Positions 1-10,715 of a DNA stretch of 64,000 nt are shown one piece after another; the first letter of the stretch is position 1; every line of letters begins with the position of its first letter. The position numbers were made by a program, and so were the translations under genes. Source of the stretch: Setoptus koraiensis (taxonomy: Eukaryota > Arthropoda); assembly GCA_048013815.1 (NCBI GenBank), contig CM106586.1, positions 3,224,001 to 3,288,000 of the forward strand, in the 5' to 3' direction. The notes under the pieces are model-generated. The model saw nothing but the letters and a program-made list of their open reading frames with translations, had not been told where the DNA came from and did no database searches.

Positions 1-1113
1 TGGGTTGGATATATCACCTATGTTTACTTTGCCTGGATTGCTAGTTGAAATGTTTGTGATCAATACACGGCGCCTATTACCGTCAAACCTTAGGCCATTA
101 CCTATACTGAGAATATCGGAATTCGATTCTATGAGGGGCCTTATCATTTGAGAGTAAAAATTAGCCGAATTTGCATCGCTTGAGTTGGCAACGTGGGGCT
201 TTGTGGGAGGATTATTGTTGATGGACTTTTTAGTGTTTGCATAACTAATGTTTCCTTTAGTCCCTCTATTTTTTCTACGCTGCTGTGCGCCGATAGACTC
301 TATATAAGGGCGAGATTCTGATGAGTTCATCTGATTCAATCTTGCCGCTCTCTCTCTACCAAGATCATTTATATCAACATTGGACATGAAACGCTATTAG
401 AAGCGGAAGTTATATAAAGACATCCAAAGAAAGAGAGAAAAAAAATGTTAGTGTCGATGATTAGCTGATAGTGTGATCTTTCCGAGAGAATTATATAAAA
501 TGTAATGTTATCTCACCCTGAGCAAGTCCAGAATGTCATAATATTGTAGTTCCTCCGCTATTTCAACGGGTGTAATGAAGAACTTGCTCATAGCCTGAAC
601 GTCCGCACCGTTATTCAATAATCTATCAACAATAGTCATGTGTCCTCTCTCAACTGCCCAATGAAGAGGAGTCATCTTGAGCATATCTCTCGCGTTGGCA
701 TCCGCTCCATGGGATAACAGTAATTCAACCATTGCAAGATGACCCTCTTGAGCTGCAACATGTAGTGCTGTTCTGTCAAGTTTGGTTCTGGCATCCTTAC
801 TAACCCCTGCCCTTAGTAAGATCTCAGCAGAGTCTGTGTGGCCATTTTGAGCAGCGAAGTGCAACGGAGAAGTACCCAGATAGTCGGTAGTGAAAGGTGC
901 CCCAGATTGAGTTAGACTTCGAACATGCTCTGTAAGACCGTTACGGCTAGCGTCCAGAAGCTTCTTCCCTAAATCGACTAAATTGGCTGTCATGGAGCCA
1001 TTCGACGATGATTGTGCTGATGAGGAACTGCTGGACTTGTGTGATTTTGGTGGTGCTAATGTGGGCGTAGATGGTGTTGCTTCGAGAGTAATGGAATCAA
1101 ATAGATGCATCAT
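1..1113 (-). CDS. GABPB-like: GA-binding protein beta-like ankyrin protein (partial, two exons)
   Basis: GABP beta pairs with the ETS protein GABP alpha to form a nuclear transcription factor (NRF-2) that drives many mitochondrial and housekeeping genes. Exon 1 (1113-517) encodes a Ser-rich leader of about 40 residues. The family signature [15 protein letters not shown] follows at residues 45-59, then [19 protein letters not shown], and four ankyrin repeats start near residues 81, 112, 145 and 178. The stretch [12 protein letters not shown] and the later [10 protein letters not shown] are close to vertebrate GABPB. A GTGAGA donor after 517 joins in phase 0 to an acceptor at 395-394 that follows a long pyrimidine tract. 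Exon 2 (393-1) then runs open for 131 codons off the window edge. It is hydrophilic, with no motif I recognise; the C-terminal coiled coil would lie outside. The ATG at 1113 directly follows CTCTCACAG, so an upstream 5' exon is possible, and M41 is another candidate start. Identity is firm for exon 1; the exon 2 join is inferred. Confidence 0.85.
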
Positions 1114-2840
1114 CTGTGAGAGAGTATCGATATTGTATTCAATGCTATGGATTGTTTTGTCTATTCTTTATGGCAAATATAGACTATTATTATTGCTATG
1201 ATAAGATAATAGTCTGGTCGCAATCCGATTTTCTCCTGTAAATACAAATTGTACTAATTATAATAGTAAGATGTATAAATTTAACTATTCAATTTATAAT
1301 AGTTAGCAAATGTAACATGATCGGTAGAGCACACGGTCTTTATGAATATATCTAGATAATCTCATAATAATAGTTATAATAATAAACTAGTAATAATAAT
1401 GATTTTTATTTTTGTAGGTATCGACCACATGGCGACATTACATGCCATGCATCATTGATGATTTTCATGTGAAGTACGTGTCATCAATCGTGGAGTTAGA
1501 GCAACAGATTGGGCTTGTGAGAGCGATAGACACAGACAGAGTGAGCGAGCGAATGATGGTTGCAGTGAGAGTGAGCGAGCAGCAAGATGCACACACACAC
1601 ACACAATACTCAACGTGCCAACGCGAAACAAGAAAGAAATATTGATATCTCTGACAATCTACTGTGTGAGTCTAGCAATATTTACTATTACGAAGTCGAC
1701 CCTCAAATGTGTGTGGTTTAATTTTGATATTTATACCTGCAAAATAGGTGCAAGGTATTGTAACAAGACCAACATCCAGATGTGTTCTGTGTGCAATATG
1801 CCGTATGTTTGTCAGTGTGTTTGTTTGTCTATGTGCGAGTGTGTGTGCGTGTGCATTATCCAAAATGCTGTTTCTCTCTATGACGGCTTCAACTGTATCT
1901 GTTTGCTGCATTACATGATGATCACTTTGAAAGCTCCTGAAAGGTTCATGCTGAAACAAGGTGAGCTCGGTTTTTGTCCCTTTCATTGGGGGCTCATCTG
2001 GCCAAGCGCGGCATGGCCAGTCACTCGGTGAGCTAAGTCGAGACGCTGACGACTTACAGACTGATCTGGTCCTTTCTGTTTAGTAGCCAAGATCACTACT
2101 AATTGCAACTGCTACCGCTTTGTCGATTGCACTGCCATGACGGTGCAGTATGGGACCCACATTAAATGGTCAGCGCACTCACAACATTAGCGATCCGAAA
2201 ATGGCGCGAAAATGTTGCATGCACCAGGGCAATCGAAGTAGAGCTGCCGGTTTCATTTGCGTTGTTGTCACCTCGGCACTCTGATGAGCCTCGTAATCGT
2301 TGTGCCATTTCGTTCAGTCCGAAATGCAGGTGTGGCAATGGTGATTCTCTGCGAAGTTGATAAATATCTGATAGCTCTCGTGAAAGCAATCATCACTTTG
2401 AAATATTAGTTGAATCATTGTCAACTAGGTGATCGATCGCACCATATCGTCGCAGCGTTTTCGTAGCAATCACTCAGTGGAGCGCCCTCTAAGTTTAGTG
2501 TGTTGTGAACTAGAGCTGCGATGCTTGTCTGGTGCGCATGTGGCTCTTTTGTTAGCCACCGGTTCACATTGCAAATCGATCCGTGTGTATATTTTAGAAA
2601 AAAATCACAGTTTTGCTACTCTTTCGTGATGCTGCAACAACATTAATCTTGTTTGGATTGATCGGTCAATGATGAATATTCATGAATATGTGCATTTCGA
2701 GGCTTTTTTCATAGGTTTTTTCCTCTCTTCACAATTCAAAAATCGGCGCTCTCGCCACCGGCCAAAGTTTTCGCATTCGATTCATCAGTTGTGAGCTGCA
2801 AGATGCTGATGCAGTCCGTGTGTTTGTGTGTGTGTGTGTG
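1114..2840. other. intergenic region between divergent GABPB-like and TOP2 genes
   Basis: No supportable gene. The two flanking genes are transcribed away from each other, so both promoters should lie here. Seen: AT-rich DNA at 1200-1420, a short CA run near 1590-1604, and GT-rich DNA near 1815-1855 and 2818-2840. The open frames here are short, repeat-biased and shadow each other on both strands. Confidence 0.5.
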
Positions 2841-3342
2841 AGTGACTGCTATGAAATGCGCTGCCACAATGCTCCACGAAACTCAACGGCGAATCAGCCG
2901 GGCGGGGGTAGGCATCGCATCAGGAGCACATTCCCTTTCCCCGCATTTTCTGTGTGCCGCTCATTTTTGCCGCGGCGTTATCCTCGACGCATTCGGCCTA
3001 CCTTTCTTGGCGTTAACTCTATCGCTAACAACCAATAGGTTACTTGCATTCACACTAGAAACTGGTTTGTATTCTATACGCTACACTTTGCTTTTGAGGA
3101 GACACGGGCCCTATTCGACCAATATCGTCCGGCGTTTTATATTTATGAAATTAGCTTACAATCTTGTCCGTCTGAGTTGTAGACCATGTACACGACTCAT
3201 TCTTAATAGAAATAGAAACCATCATTATTTTTTATCAGTATCATCATCAAAATTTCTGTCATCTTCCCCATCACCATCACCATTATTATTGCCACCATCA
3301 TCCTCGTCAGCATCCACGACATCGCTTGACCGGAAAATCAAC

Positions 3343-6300
3343 ATGGCAGGCGACCTATCAGTTGAGAGGATTTATCAAAAAAAGTCTCTATTAGAGCAAA
3401 TTATTCTAAGACCCGACACATATATTGGTTCTGTCGAGGAAACAAAACAGCATATGTGGGTCTATGAAAAAAAGACGAAAGAAAATTCAAAGAATGCCCC
3501 CACAATATTCGATCGTTCCGACAGTGACATCGAGGACATTACCGATCAAGCCACAAGTAATGGAGACCAAGCAGCAGCAGCCAACGACAAGGCTATGGTT
3601 TACAGAGAAGTTGCCTATGTACCTGGTCTGTATAAGATCTTTGACGAGCTATTAGTTAATGCAGCTGACAATAAGCAGCGCGACGGTAACATGAGTATGA
3701 TTAAAATAGAAATTAAAAAACATGAGAACAAAATTTCTGTTTTCAACAATGGATGCGGTATCCCAGTACAAGAGCACAAAACAGAAAAAGTCTTCGTGCC
3801 AACACTCATTTTTGGTCATTTACTTACATCATCCAATTACGATGATGACCAGAAAAAGACCACCGGTGGTAGAAACGGTTATGGTGCCAAATTGTGTAAT
3901 ATATTCAGTACCAAATTCATTGTTGAAACGGCGAAAGGTGGTAAAAAATTCAAACAAGTTTGGGAGAACAACATGAGAAAAGCCAATGAACCAGTGATTC
4001 AGTCTGGTGTCAAAACTCCCGATTTCACCAAGATCACCTTCTATCCTGATCTACCCAAATTCGGAATGTCGGAACTCACCGACGACATTATAGCCATCAT
4101 GTCCAGAAGAGCTTACGATGTTTGTGGTACACTATCAGGTGTCAGCGTTTATTTAAATGATGAAAAATTGCCTTTCAAAGGATTCAAAGATTACGTGAAA
4201 CAATACATCCATGAAGCAGATTTTGCCTTTGAAGAGAGTCCCAATCAGCGCTGGCAAGTAGCTTTATCACCCAGTGATGGTGAATTTAGACAAGTGAGCT
4301 TTGTCAACAGCATAGCAACAACCAAGGGTGGAAAACATGTCGACTATATTGTGGATATGGTACTTGACAATCTTTTGGAAACTGTCAAAAAGAAAAACAA
4401 GGAAAAGACCACGGTTACCAAGGCACAAGCTAAAAGACAACTGTTTGTGTTTGTCAATTGCTTGATCGAAAATCCAGCTTTCGATTCCCAAAGCAAAGAA
4501 TTCATGACACTTGCAGCATCAAAATTTGGTTCAAAATGCGAATTAACTGACAAATTCTACAAGAAGGCACAGAAAATCGGTGTTGTCGATTCTATCGTGA
4601 ATTGGGCTGAAATGCAAGCCAAAAACAAACTAGCCTCTAAAGGTGCCTCTAGAAAAACAGGAAGTGTCAACGTCCCCAAACTTGTTGATGCCGCATATGC
4701 CGGTAAAGCACAATCAAGACAATGCACTCTCATATTAACTGAGGGAGATTCGGCCAAAGGTCTCGCCGTCTCTGGTACGTCAGTTATTGGTCAACATTAC
4801 TACGGCATATTTCCGCTTCGTGGTAAACTGCTTAATGTTCGAGAGGCAAAAATGAAACAAATCATGGATAACGCTGAAATCAACGCTATTATCAAAATAT
4901 TAGGATTGAATTATAAGAAAACGTATCAAAATCCAGAAGATCTCAAAGACTTGCGTTACGGAAGAATAATGATAATGACGGATCAGGATGCCGATGGATC
5001 TCACATCAAGGGACTTATTATAAATTTTATTCACTCTAAGTGGCCCGCACTATTGCGTCATCATTCTTTCTTCCAGCAATTTATCACGCCAATAGTCAAA
5101 GCAAAGAAAGGAAATCAAGTTGTAAACTTTTATAGTATACCCGAATTCAATGAGTGGAAAGAAAATACACCGAACTACAATTCATACCACATTAAATACT
5201 ACAAAGGTTTGGGTACTTCTACCGCATCAGAAGCCAAAGAATATTTTAGTGACCTCGACCGACATAGAATCGACTTCAGATATGGAGGCCATGAAGATGA
5301 CAACGCAATAGTGCTCGCTTTTAGTAAAGAAATGATTGAAGGCAGAAAACAATGGCTCATGAATAATATGGAACAGCGAAAGCGTCGTCGAGAGATGGGT
5401 CTTCCAGAAGTTTATTTATACGAAAAGGGTACTCGCCAAGTCACTTATCAAGATTTTGTCAACAAAGAATTGGTACTTTTCAGTAATCTCGATAATGAGC
5501 GATCTATTCCTTCGATGATGGATGGTCTCAAACCTGGCCAACGTAAAGTAATTTTCACCTGTTTCGCCAGAAATGACAAGCGCGAGGTCAAAGTTGCTCA
5601 ATTGGCTGGTTCAGTAGCTGAAAAATCTGCCTACCATCACGGAGAAGCATCTCTGCAGGCCACCATTGTTAACTTGGCTCAAGATTTTGTCGGTTCTAAC
5701 AACATCAACTTACTCCAACCTATAGGTCAGTTCGGTACCAGGCTAAGGGGAGGTAAAGATGCTGCTAGCGCTCGTTATATCAACACAATGCTCAATCCTT
5801 TGACAAGAAAAATATTTAGACCGGAAGATGACGCTGTTTTGAACTACCTAGAAGATGACAATCTGAGTGTTGAACCTGAGTACTATGTACCTATTATACC
5901 TATGGTTTTAGTGAATGGAGCAGAAGGTATTGGTACAGGTTGGTCGACTAAGGTACCCATGTACAATCCCCTAGAAGTTGTGGCCAACATTAAGCGCCTT
6001 ATCCGCGGTGACTTGCTTGAACCCATGGTTCCTTGGTATAGAGATTTCAGAGGAGAACGAGTTCAAATTGGATCTAGTGTTATAATCAGTGGTGTGATCA
6101 GAAAATCGTTGTATGAACCCAATCAGCTCGAAATAACTGAATTACCAATAGGAACTTGGACTGAAAATTATACTGAGAGTGTTTTGCGTCCACCGGCGGA
6201 CTCTACGACGAAACCCAATCCTGCAGCTGTTTATAACTTTATAGAAGATCTCGTCAACTATCCTGATGACACATACGTTAAGATGACTTTCTCTATGCCA

Positions 6301-7512
6301 GAGAACAAATTGAACGAACTTGGTAGTTCGATCGGTTTATACAAGGCATTCAAATTACAGACATCTTTCTCACTGAACTCTATGGTATTATTCGATTCGA
6401 AAGGCTGTCTCAAGCGTTATGAATCTCCGTTGGAAATTATCAAAGAATTTTACGAAGAAAGGCGAAGATTCTACGCAAAACGACGAGAATACGTCATCGG
6501 GATGCTAACAGCCGAGAGCGAGAAATTGGATAACGAAGCTAGATACATAGACGACAAGTCGATGCTGGAATTCATGCAAACAAGTCCACCGCTCAAAACT
6601 CTTATCCAGAGGCTCATAGATCGTGGCTACGCCCCCGATCCTGTTAGAAGGTGGAAAAAGCAATTTGCCAAAAGTATGCAACGTAATTCAGAGGCTGAAG
6701 AACCAGAGCCAGAGGCAGACGACAGCGAAGGTGTCACATCTCAAGATATAGCGGACTATGGCTATCTCATCAATACAACAATAAGGAAGTTCACCAAAGG
6801 CGATACTGCTAAGTTGAAAAAGCAAAGGGACGAAAAGAGAGAACAAATGGAGAGAATGATTAGATCAACAATCGAAGATCTGTGGCTCGCTGATCTTGAT
6901 GAGCTTGAGCAAGAATATGCTAAATGGTTGGAAGGTTTGAAAAAACAACGCAAGGAGGCAAGAGATGCTCGTAGTAAAGCTCAGAGAAGTGAAGCCAAGT
7001 CAAATGCCAGAAAAGGAAAGAAAATTGCTACAATTGCTGATGCAGACATGGAGCCCTCACCAGACTTTGAAGATGTGTCTCCTCCGCTAGATGAATACCG
7101 CAAAAAGACGGCTGACGCTGAGAGACGCAAGGCTGGCGTTGGAGCTGCCAAGGGTGGAAAATCTCGCGTTCCTACAAAATCAAGCAAGCTGAACAAATCA
7201 GGTGATGCTGACTTTGATGCATCCGATTCTGATGAAACCGACTTCAATGATGACCTCACTGATGAATGTAATGATGATACAATAATGGACATAGATGATA
7301 CAATTGTACTAGATGACGATGAACTTACTGATCCAATTCCGACGAAAAAACTTCCTTCTAAGACGAAAGAGCCGAAGGAACCCAAGGAACCCAAGGAACC
7401 TAAAGAACCCAAAGAACCCAAAGAACCTAAGGCGCCTAAAGCACCCAAAGCGCCCAAAGCACCGAAGGAATCGAAGGCGCCCAAGGCTAAAAAAGCTCGC
7501 TTAGACAAATGA
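3343..7512 (+). CDS. Top2: DNA topoisomerase II (intronless)
   Basis: Type IIA topoisomerase: ATP-driven passage of one duplex through another, needed for chromosome segregation, condensation and transcription in the nucleus. From the ATG at 3343 the protein is 1,389 residues. Domains in order: GHKL ATPase with N-box ELLVNAADN (catalytic Glu102) and GRNGYGAKLCN; the transducer; TOPRIM with LTEGDSAKG (Glu467) and DQDADGSH (Asp547-Asp551); the winged-helix/tower region with active-site Tyr812 in KDAASARYINT; and a charged C-terminal tail. These positions match human TOP2A (Tyr805). The tail ends in Lys-Glu-Pro and Lys-Ala-Pro triplet repeats and a basic KKARLDK end, probably a nuclear localisation and DNA-binding region. 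No intron is evident. I chose the MAGDLSVERIYQKKS start because family homology begins there, but the frame is open upstream to 2842, with ATGs at 2851 and 3145. A poly(A) signal AATAAA lies at 7536-7541. Confidence 0.97.
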   Translation: MAGDLSVERIYQKKSLLEQIILRPDTYIGSVEETKQHMWVYEKKTKENSKNAPTIFDRSDSDIEDITDQATSNGDQAAAANDKAMVYREVAYVPGLYKIFDELLVNAADNKQRDGNMSMIKIEIKKHENKISVFNNGCGIPVQEHKTEKVFVPTLIFGHLLTSSNYDDDQKKTTGGRNGYGAKLCNIFSTKFIVETAKGGKKFKQVWENNMRKANEPVIQSGVKTPDFTKITFYPDLPKFGMSELTDDIIAIMSRRAYDVCGTLSGVSVYLNDEKLPFKGFKDYVKQYIHEADFAFEESPNQRWQVALSPSDGEFRQVSFVNSIATTKGGKHVDYIVDMVLDNLLETVKKKNKEKTTVTKAQAKRQLFVFVNCLIENPAFDSQSKEFMTLAASKFGSKCELTDKFYKKAQKIGVVDSIVNWAEMQAKNKLASKGASRKTGSVNVPKLVDAAYAGKAQSRQCTLILTEGDSAKGLAVSGTSVIGQHYYGIFPLRGKLLNVREAKMKQIMDNAEINAIIKILGLNYKKTYQNPEDLKDLRYGRIMIMTDQDADGSHIKGLIINFIHSKWPALLRHHSFFQQFITPIVKAKKGNQVVNFYSIPEFNEWKENTPNYNSYHIKYYKGLGTSTASEAKEYFSDLDRHRIDFRYGGHEDDNAIVLAFSKEMIEGRKQWLMNNMEQRKRRREMGLPEVYLYEKGTRQVTYQDFVNKELVLFSNLDNERSIPSMMDGLKPGQRKVIFTCFARNDKREVKVAQLAGSVAEKSAYHHGEASLQATIVNLAQDFVGSNNINLLQPIGQFGTRLRGGKDAASARYINTMLNPLTRKIFRPEDDAVLNYLEDDNLSVEPEYYVPIIPMVLVNGAEGIGTGWSTKVPMYNPLEVVANIKRLIRGDLLEPMVPWYRDFRGERVQIGSSVIISGVIRKSLYEPNQLEITELPIGTWTENYTESVLRPPADSTTKPNPAAVYNFIEDLVNYPDDTYVKMTFSMPENKLNELGSSIGLYKAFKLQTSFSLNSMVLFDSKGCLKRYESPLEIIKEFYEERRRFYAKRREYVIGMLTAESEKLDNEARYIDDKSMLEFMQTSPPLKTLIQRLIDRGYAPDPVRRWKKQFAKSMQRNSEAEEPEPEADDSEGVTSQDIADYGYLINTTIRKFTKGDTAKLKKQRDEKREQMERMIRSTIEDLWLADLDELEQEYAKWLEGLKKQRKEARDARSKAQRSEAKSNARKGKKIATIADADMEPSPDFEDVSPPLDEYRKKTADAERRKAGVGAAKGGKSRVPTKSSKLNKSGDADFDASDSDETDFNDDLTDECNDDTIMDIDDTIVLDDDELTDPIPTKKLPSKTKEPKEPKEPKEPKEPKEPKEPKAPKAPKAPKAPKESKAPKAKKARLDK
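7369..7495 (+). repeat. in-frame KEP/KAP coding repeat in topoisomerase II tail
   Basis: About a dozen imperfect copies of a 9-base unit encode Lys-Glu-Pro and then Lys-Ala-Pro triplets, creating a basic, proline-rich, disordered end to the topoisomerase II protein. The copies differ mainly at third codon positions, so the array is probably not extremely young. Confidence 0.85.
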
Positions 7513-7541
7513 AGTTTGTGTCTTAAATTGTGACTAATAAA

Positions 7542-10500
7542 AAAGCAAAAGAGCTTGATCTTTTTTTCTCTGCTAGCATATCATGTATCACTTGTTTTTA
7601 CATCGGGGAAGAAAACATTCAAGGCCCAAACTCAAATGAGAGCTTGAATCAGGGCACTTGTATTTGACCAAAAAAAATCTATATTTAAACACCTATTCTA
7701 CTGGTGTCAGGTCTGAAGAAAGCCTTAGAATTTTACAATTTCCATTTGTGCCATTGTCATTTGGCTGGCATTTACAGAAGCTCCGCGGTGCATTTTCTCG
7801 TTGAAGTTGATTAATCATCTAGAATTGATATAGCATGGCACTATTGTTTCCATAGGTAATTAGTGCCTAAATGAACAATAAATGGTTACTATCAACAAAG
7901 CAGATGTGTGGCAATCAATGTTCAAGCATCACTTTAATACAAGCAAGTAAATGTGCAGGAGAGAGAGAGCGAGCATCAAACTTTTTTCTCATTTATTGTT
8001 GCGCACTAACTTCTAACGTAGTGTCAGAGCTCTTTTGAAAGCAAATGTTTAATCAAGTTCACTAGAGATACAAAGATAGGTACAAGTCTATATAAATAGA
8101 GTTATACACAGTAGCTAATGGATACCGCAACTCTTGAACAAAACATCTACCTATTCTGTCATGTTGTGGCTTTTTTATATTTAATTTTTAGATGTTTTCA
8201 TCGCTGTGACTAACTGAGTTAGTTCTGGCAACTACTTTGGAGAGAAATTGTATCAACTCGTTCAGATAGACATAGGATTGTTGTAGTTCTTCGCCGCTTG
8301 ACCGGTCAATTATATTTACCGCTGCTGCTGCTGCAAGAGTTATGCGAAATTCTACTTGTGAGTATGAGTATTCGGAGGCTATCGGCATCAGTGACGGAGG
8401 AACACAAATGTAAAGAGATACATACACTCACAAAAACAAAAACACTTGTTGCTGTTTCTGTTTATGTTTGTTCGACTAACCGTAGACTGTGCGTACAGTG
8501 TGAAGGTATCCCGCAAGTAGAGTATAAAATATCCATACGTAGCAGTTATAAGTTGGCGCTGGTTAGCTAACTAGTGAGTATTTTCATACATGTGATATGC
8601 TAATACAACCACAGACAAACAGGCTCACTAACAACAATCGGGCAGCAATCTCACAAGCTAACAAGTTTGGCGTCGTTGGATTGCTATTGGAAGATGACGG
8701 CGACGACGACGACGAAGAACTTTCAAGCGAACGAGACGGCGATTTTCAGTTATTTAGTTTTATTTCTCCTGTTGTTAGAGCCATTAGTCTTGAGAAGTAG
8801 CATTGTATTAATGCAAAGAGCAACGGCAGAAGCATTATCTAAATTCGAGATCCGTAGATCATGCAGCTACGTATATTTTGGTAGCAACAACAACAACAGC
8901 AACAAGTCTTTCTTCGTTTGCCTTTTTATTGCATGGCCGATTGAGTACGCCCTCTCACGCAAATTCTGACAACTGCAAGTAAGTTTGTCTATCTCGACTG
9001 TCTCTTACCTGTTAGTTCCAGCTACCTGATGCTGGCTGGCTCACTGGCAAGCTGGTAGCAGCGTATGTAATACCCAAGTATGGCCTTGTCAGCTTGGTTT
9101 AGCGTGGAGTTCTGACTGATTGGAAATACACAGTTTAATAGAAGAAGCGAGGGCTTACTGTGAGTGTGTGTGTGTGTGTGTGTTTGTGTTCAGTTACCCA
9201 CAGAGGTTGCTGTTGTTGGAATGGCACAATATTACAAAGTAGAACACAAAAATATAGCTTGCAACCTGTTAGTTAGCACAGGTATGGCATGGTCAGGTGT
9301 TTTGCAACGGCACAGTTGTGCATACGTTGCTAGGCAGCTAGAAGTATATTTGCGATGTGTATGCAATGTGAGCGCGCTGCGCCGCAATCTTATCAAGCTT
9401 ATTATTGTGGAGAGATAACGAGAGCCGCTGCGTTGTGAAAGCTTTTTACGAGCTTCCATCGAACTGGACTCAAGTCAGCGACTCAACTCACCTGTGCCCT
9501 GCATGAGCACCAGCTCACCTGTGCCTTGCATGAGCATCAGCTCACCTGTGTGTGTGTGGACTCTGCACTGTAGAGTTGGTCGCCAGGATGTGTTCGTCCA
9601 CGATGTTCGCCGCGATGCTCTACTGCTCTCTAGTCGTGCCAACATCCAACCAAGACAGCGACTAGCTTGTTGTTGTTATTATTGTTGTTATTATTATCAT
9701 TGTCATTATTCTATATAACAGTCGCTATAATAGCCATCATTAGAATCATTTCAAACAATTCCAGCCGAGTCACAGTGAAAATCGTTTCCATTCGACTGTG
9801 TGTGAGAGTGAGCATTTAAATCGCCTAGAATTTTGGGCAAAATTATTCTCGCATTGATTTATGAATAGTGTAGTATACGGCACACACACACCAACTGTGT
9901 TGTTGCGCTTGCATTATTAGTTGGCGCTACTTGAACGAACGCACTTAATACCAATTGTTGTATCCGATACCCAGCGTCTTGTCACACTAACCAGACACAA
10001 TTGCCAGTGTCACTTTGACACAAAAGCAAAAGCAACAACTACCAGCTACACCAATCAAAACAGACTCAGCTCTCGCTGCTCGCTCCAGTGACACACGATA
10101 CACTAGTAGAAAATCCAAATATATTAAGCGCAACGAAATCAAAGTAGCAAAGAAGAATCTCATCAGAAAATCCCAATCTAATCAGTGAGTAACATCGGCA
10201 TTGTTGCCTAAGCGATAATCGAAATCACTAAGCGAGAAACGTTACGCGAATAGTCCGTTAAAAACTACGCACACACACACGCACGTTTCGTACGTGTTAA
10301 TACATGGCTATGATTATCATCACTCATTGGTGGCAGCCCACACTAATAATAAACAGAAACAACAACCACTAGACGAATCAAGTTATGATATTTTCCAGTT
10401 GGCACAACGAACCGTTCAAGTAAAACTTTCGAATTAGATATAATCTCACTTGATTGTCGTCGCCGCGTCATCGATGTAAATCAACAACACACACACTCAC

Positions 10501-10715
10501 ACATACACTCCATGTGACATGTGTGACAACCATACCAAAAAGAAAAAGAAGAAGAGAGAGCAAGCAATCAAACAAGTGAAACTCTTCAAGAATCTCAATG
10601 AAAAATGCTTTAGCCGATTGTTGTTGTGCTCCGTCAACACCAACAACTAAACACTAACTATTATTATTATATTTACGACGTTTGTATTTTATTTTATTGT
10701 TCTGCCAACAACCAA
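7542..10715. other. long intergenic stretch and 5' region of the FRRS1-like gene
   Basis: No gene is supported in about 3.2 kb. Seen: purine- and GA-rich DNA at 7960-7975, a CTG run near 8321-8332, a TG dinucleotide run near 9163-9182, and a 27-bp tandem repeat at 9487-9550. From about 9950 the sequence becomes A/C-rich with many CA runs, like the 5' untranslated region of the following gene. Several GTAAGT/GTGAGT-like donors occur (for example near 8979 and 10184), so upstream noncoding exons are possible but not demonstrable. Confidence 0.4.
9487..9550 (+). repeat. 27-bp tandem repeat, about 2.4 copies
   Basis: The unit beginning CTCACCTGTG starts at 9487, 9514 and 9541, a strict 27-base period. 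Copies 1 and 2 differ at about two positions. The repeat lies in noncoding sequence upstream of the FRRS1-like gene. Each unit carries a CACCTG E-box. No function is shown. Confidence 0.8.

Noticed and set aside
1-387. a separate gene starting with ATG at 387
   Set aside because: A strong acceptor at 395-394 and exact phase 0 continuity with the ankyrin exon donor make it a second exon of the GABPB-like gene.
1572-1606. CRISPR-like or regulatory array in the CA/GT repeats
   Set aside because: These are simple dinucleotide runs with no spacer structure.
1615-2031. 138-codon plus-strand frame with many Cys residues
   Set aside because: The Cys/Val run comes from a TGTGTG-type repeat, and the opposite strand is also open; this looks like chance in low-complexity DNA.
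6981-7508. 175-codon antisense frame under the topoisomerase II tail
   Set aside because: It is a mirror of the KEP coding repeat (Gly-Ser-Leu repeats) with no independent support.
8188-8427. 79-codon minus-strand frame downstream of topoisomerase II
   Set aside because: It overlaps an equally long plus-strand frame, includes a poly-Ala run from a CTG repeat and has no family resemblance.
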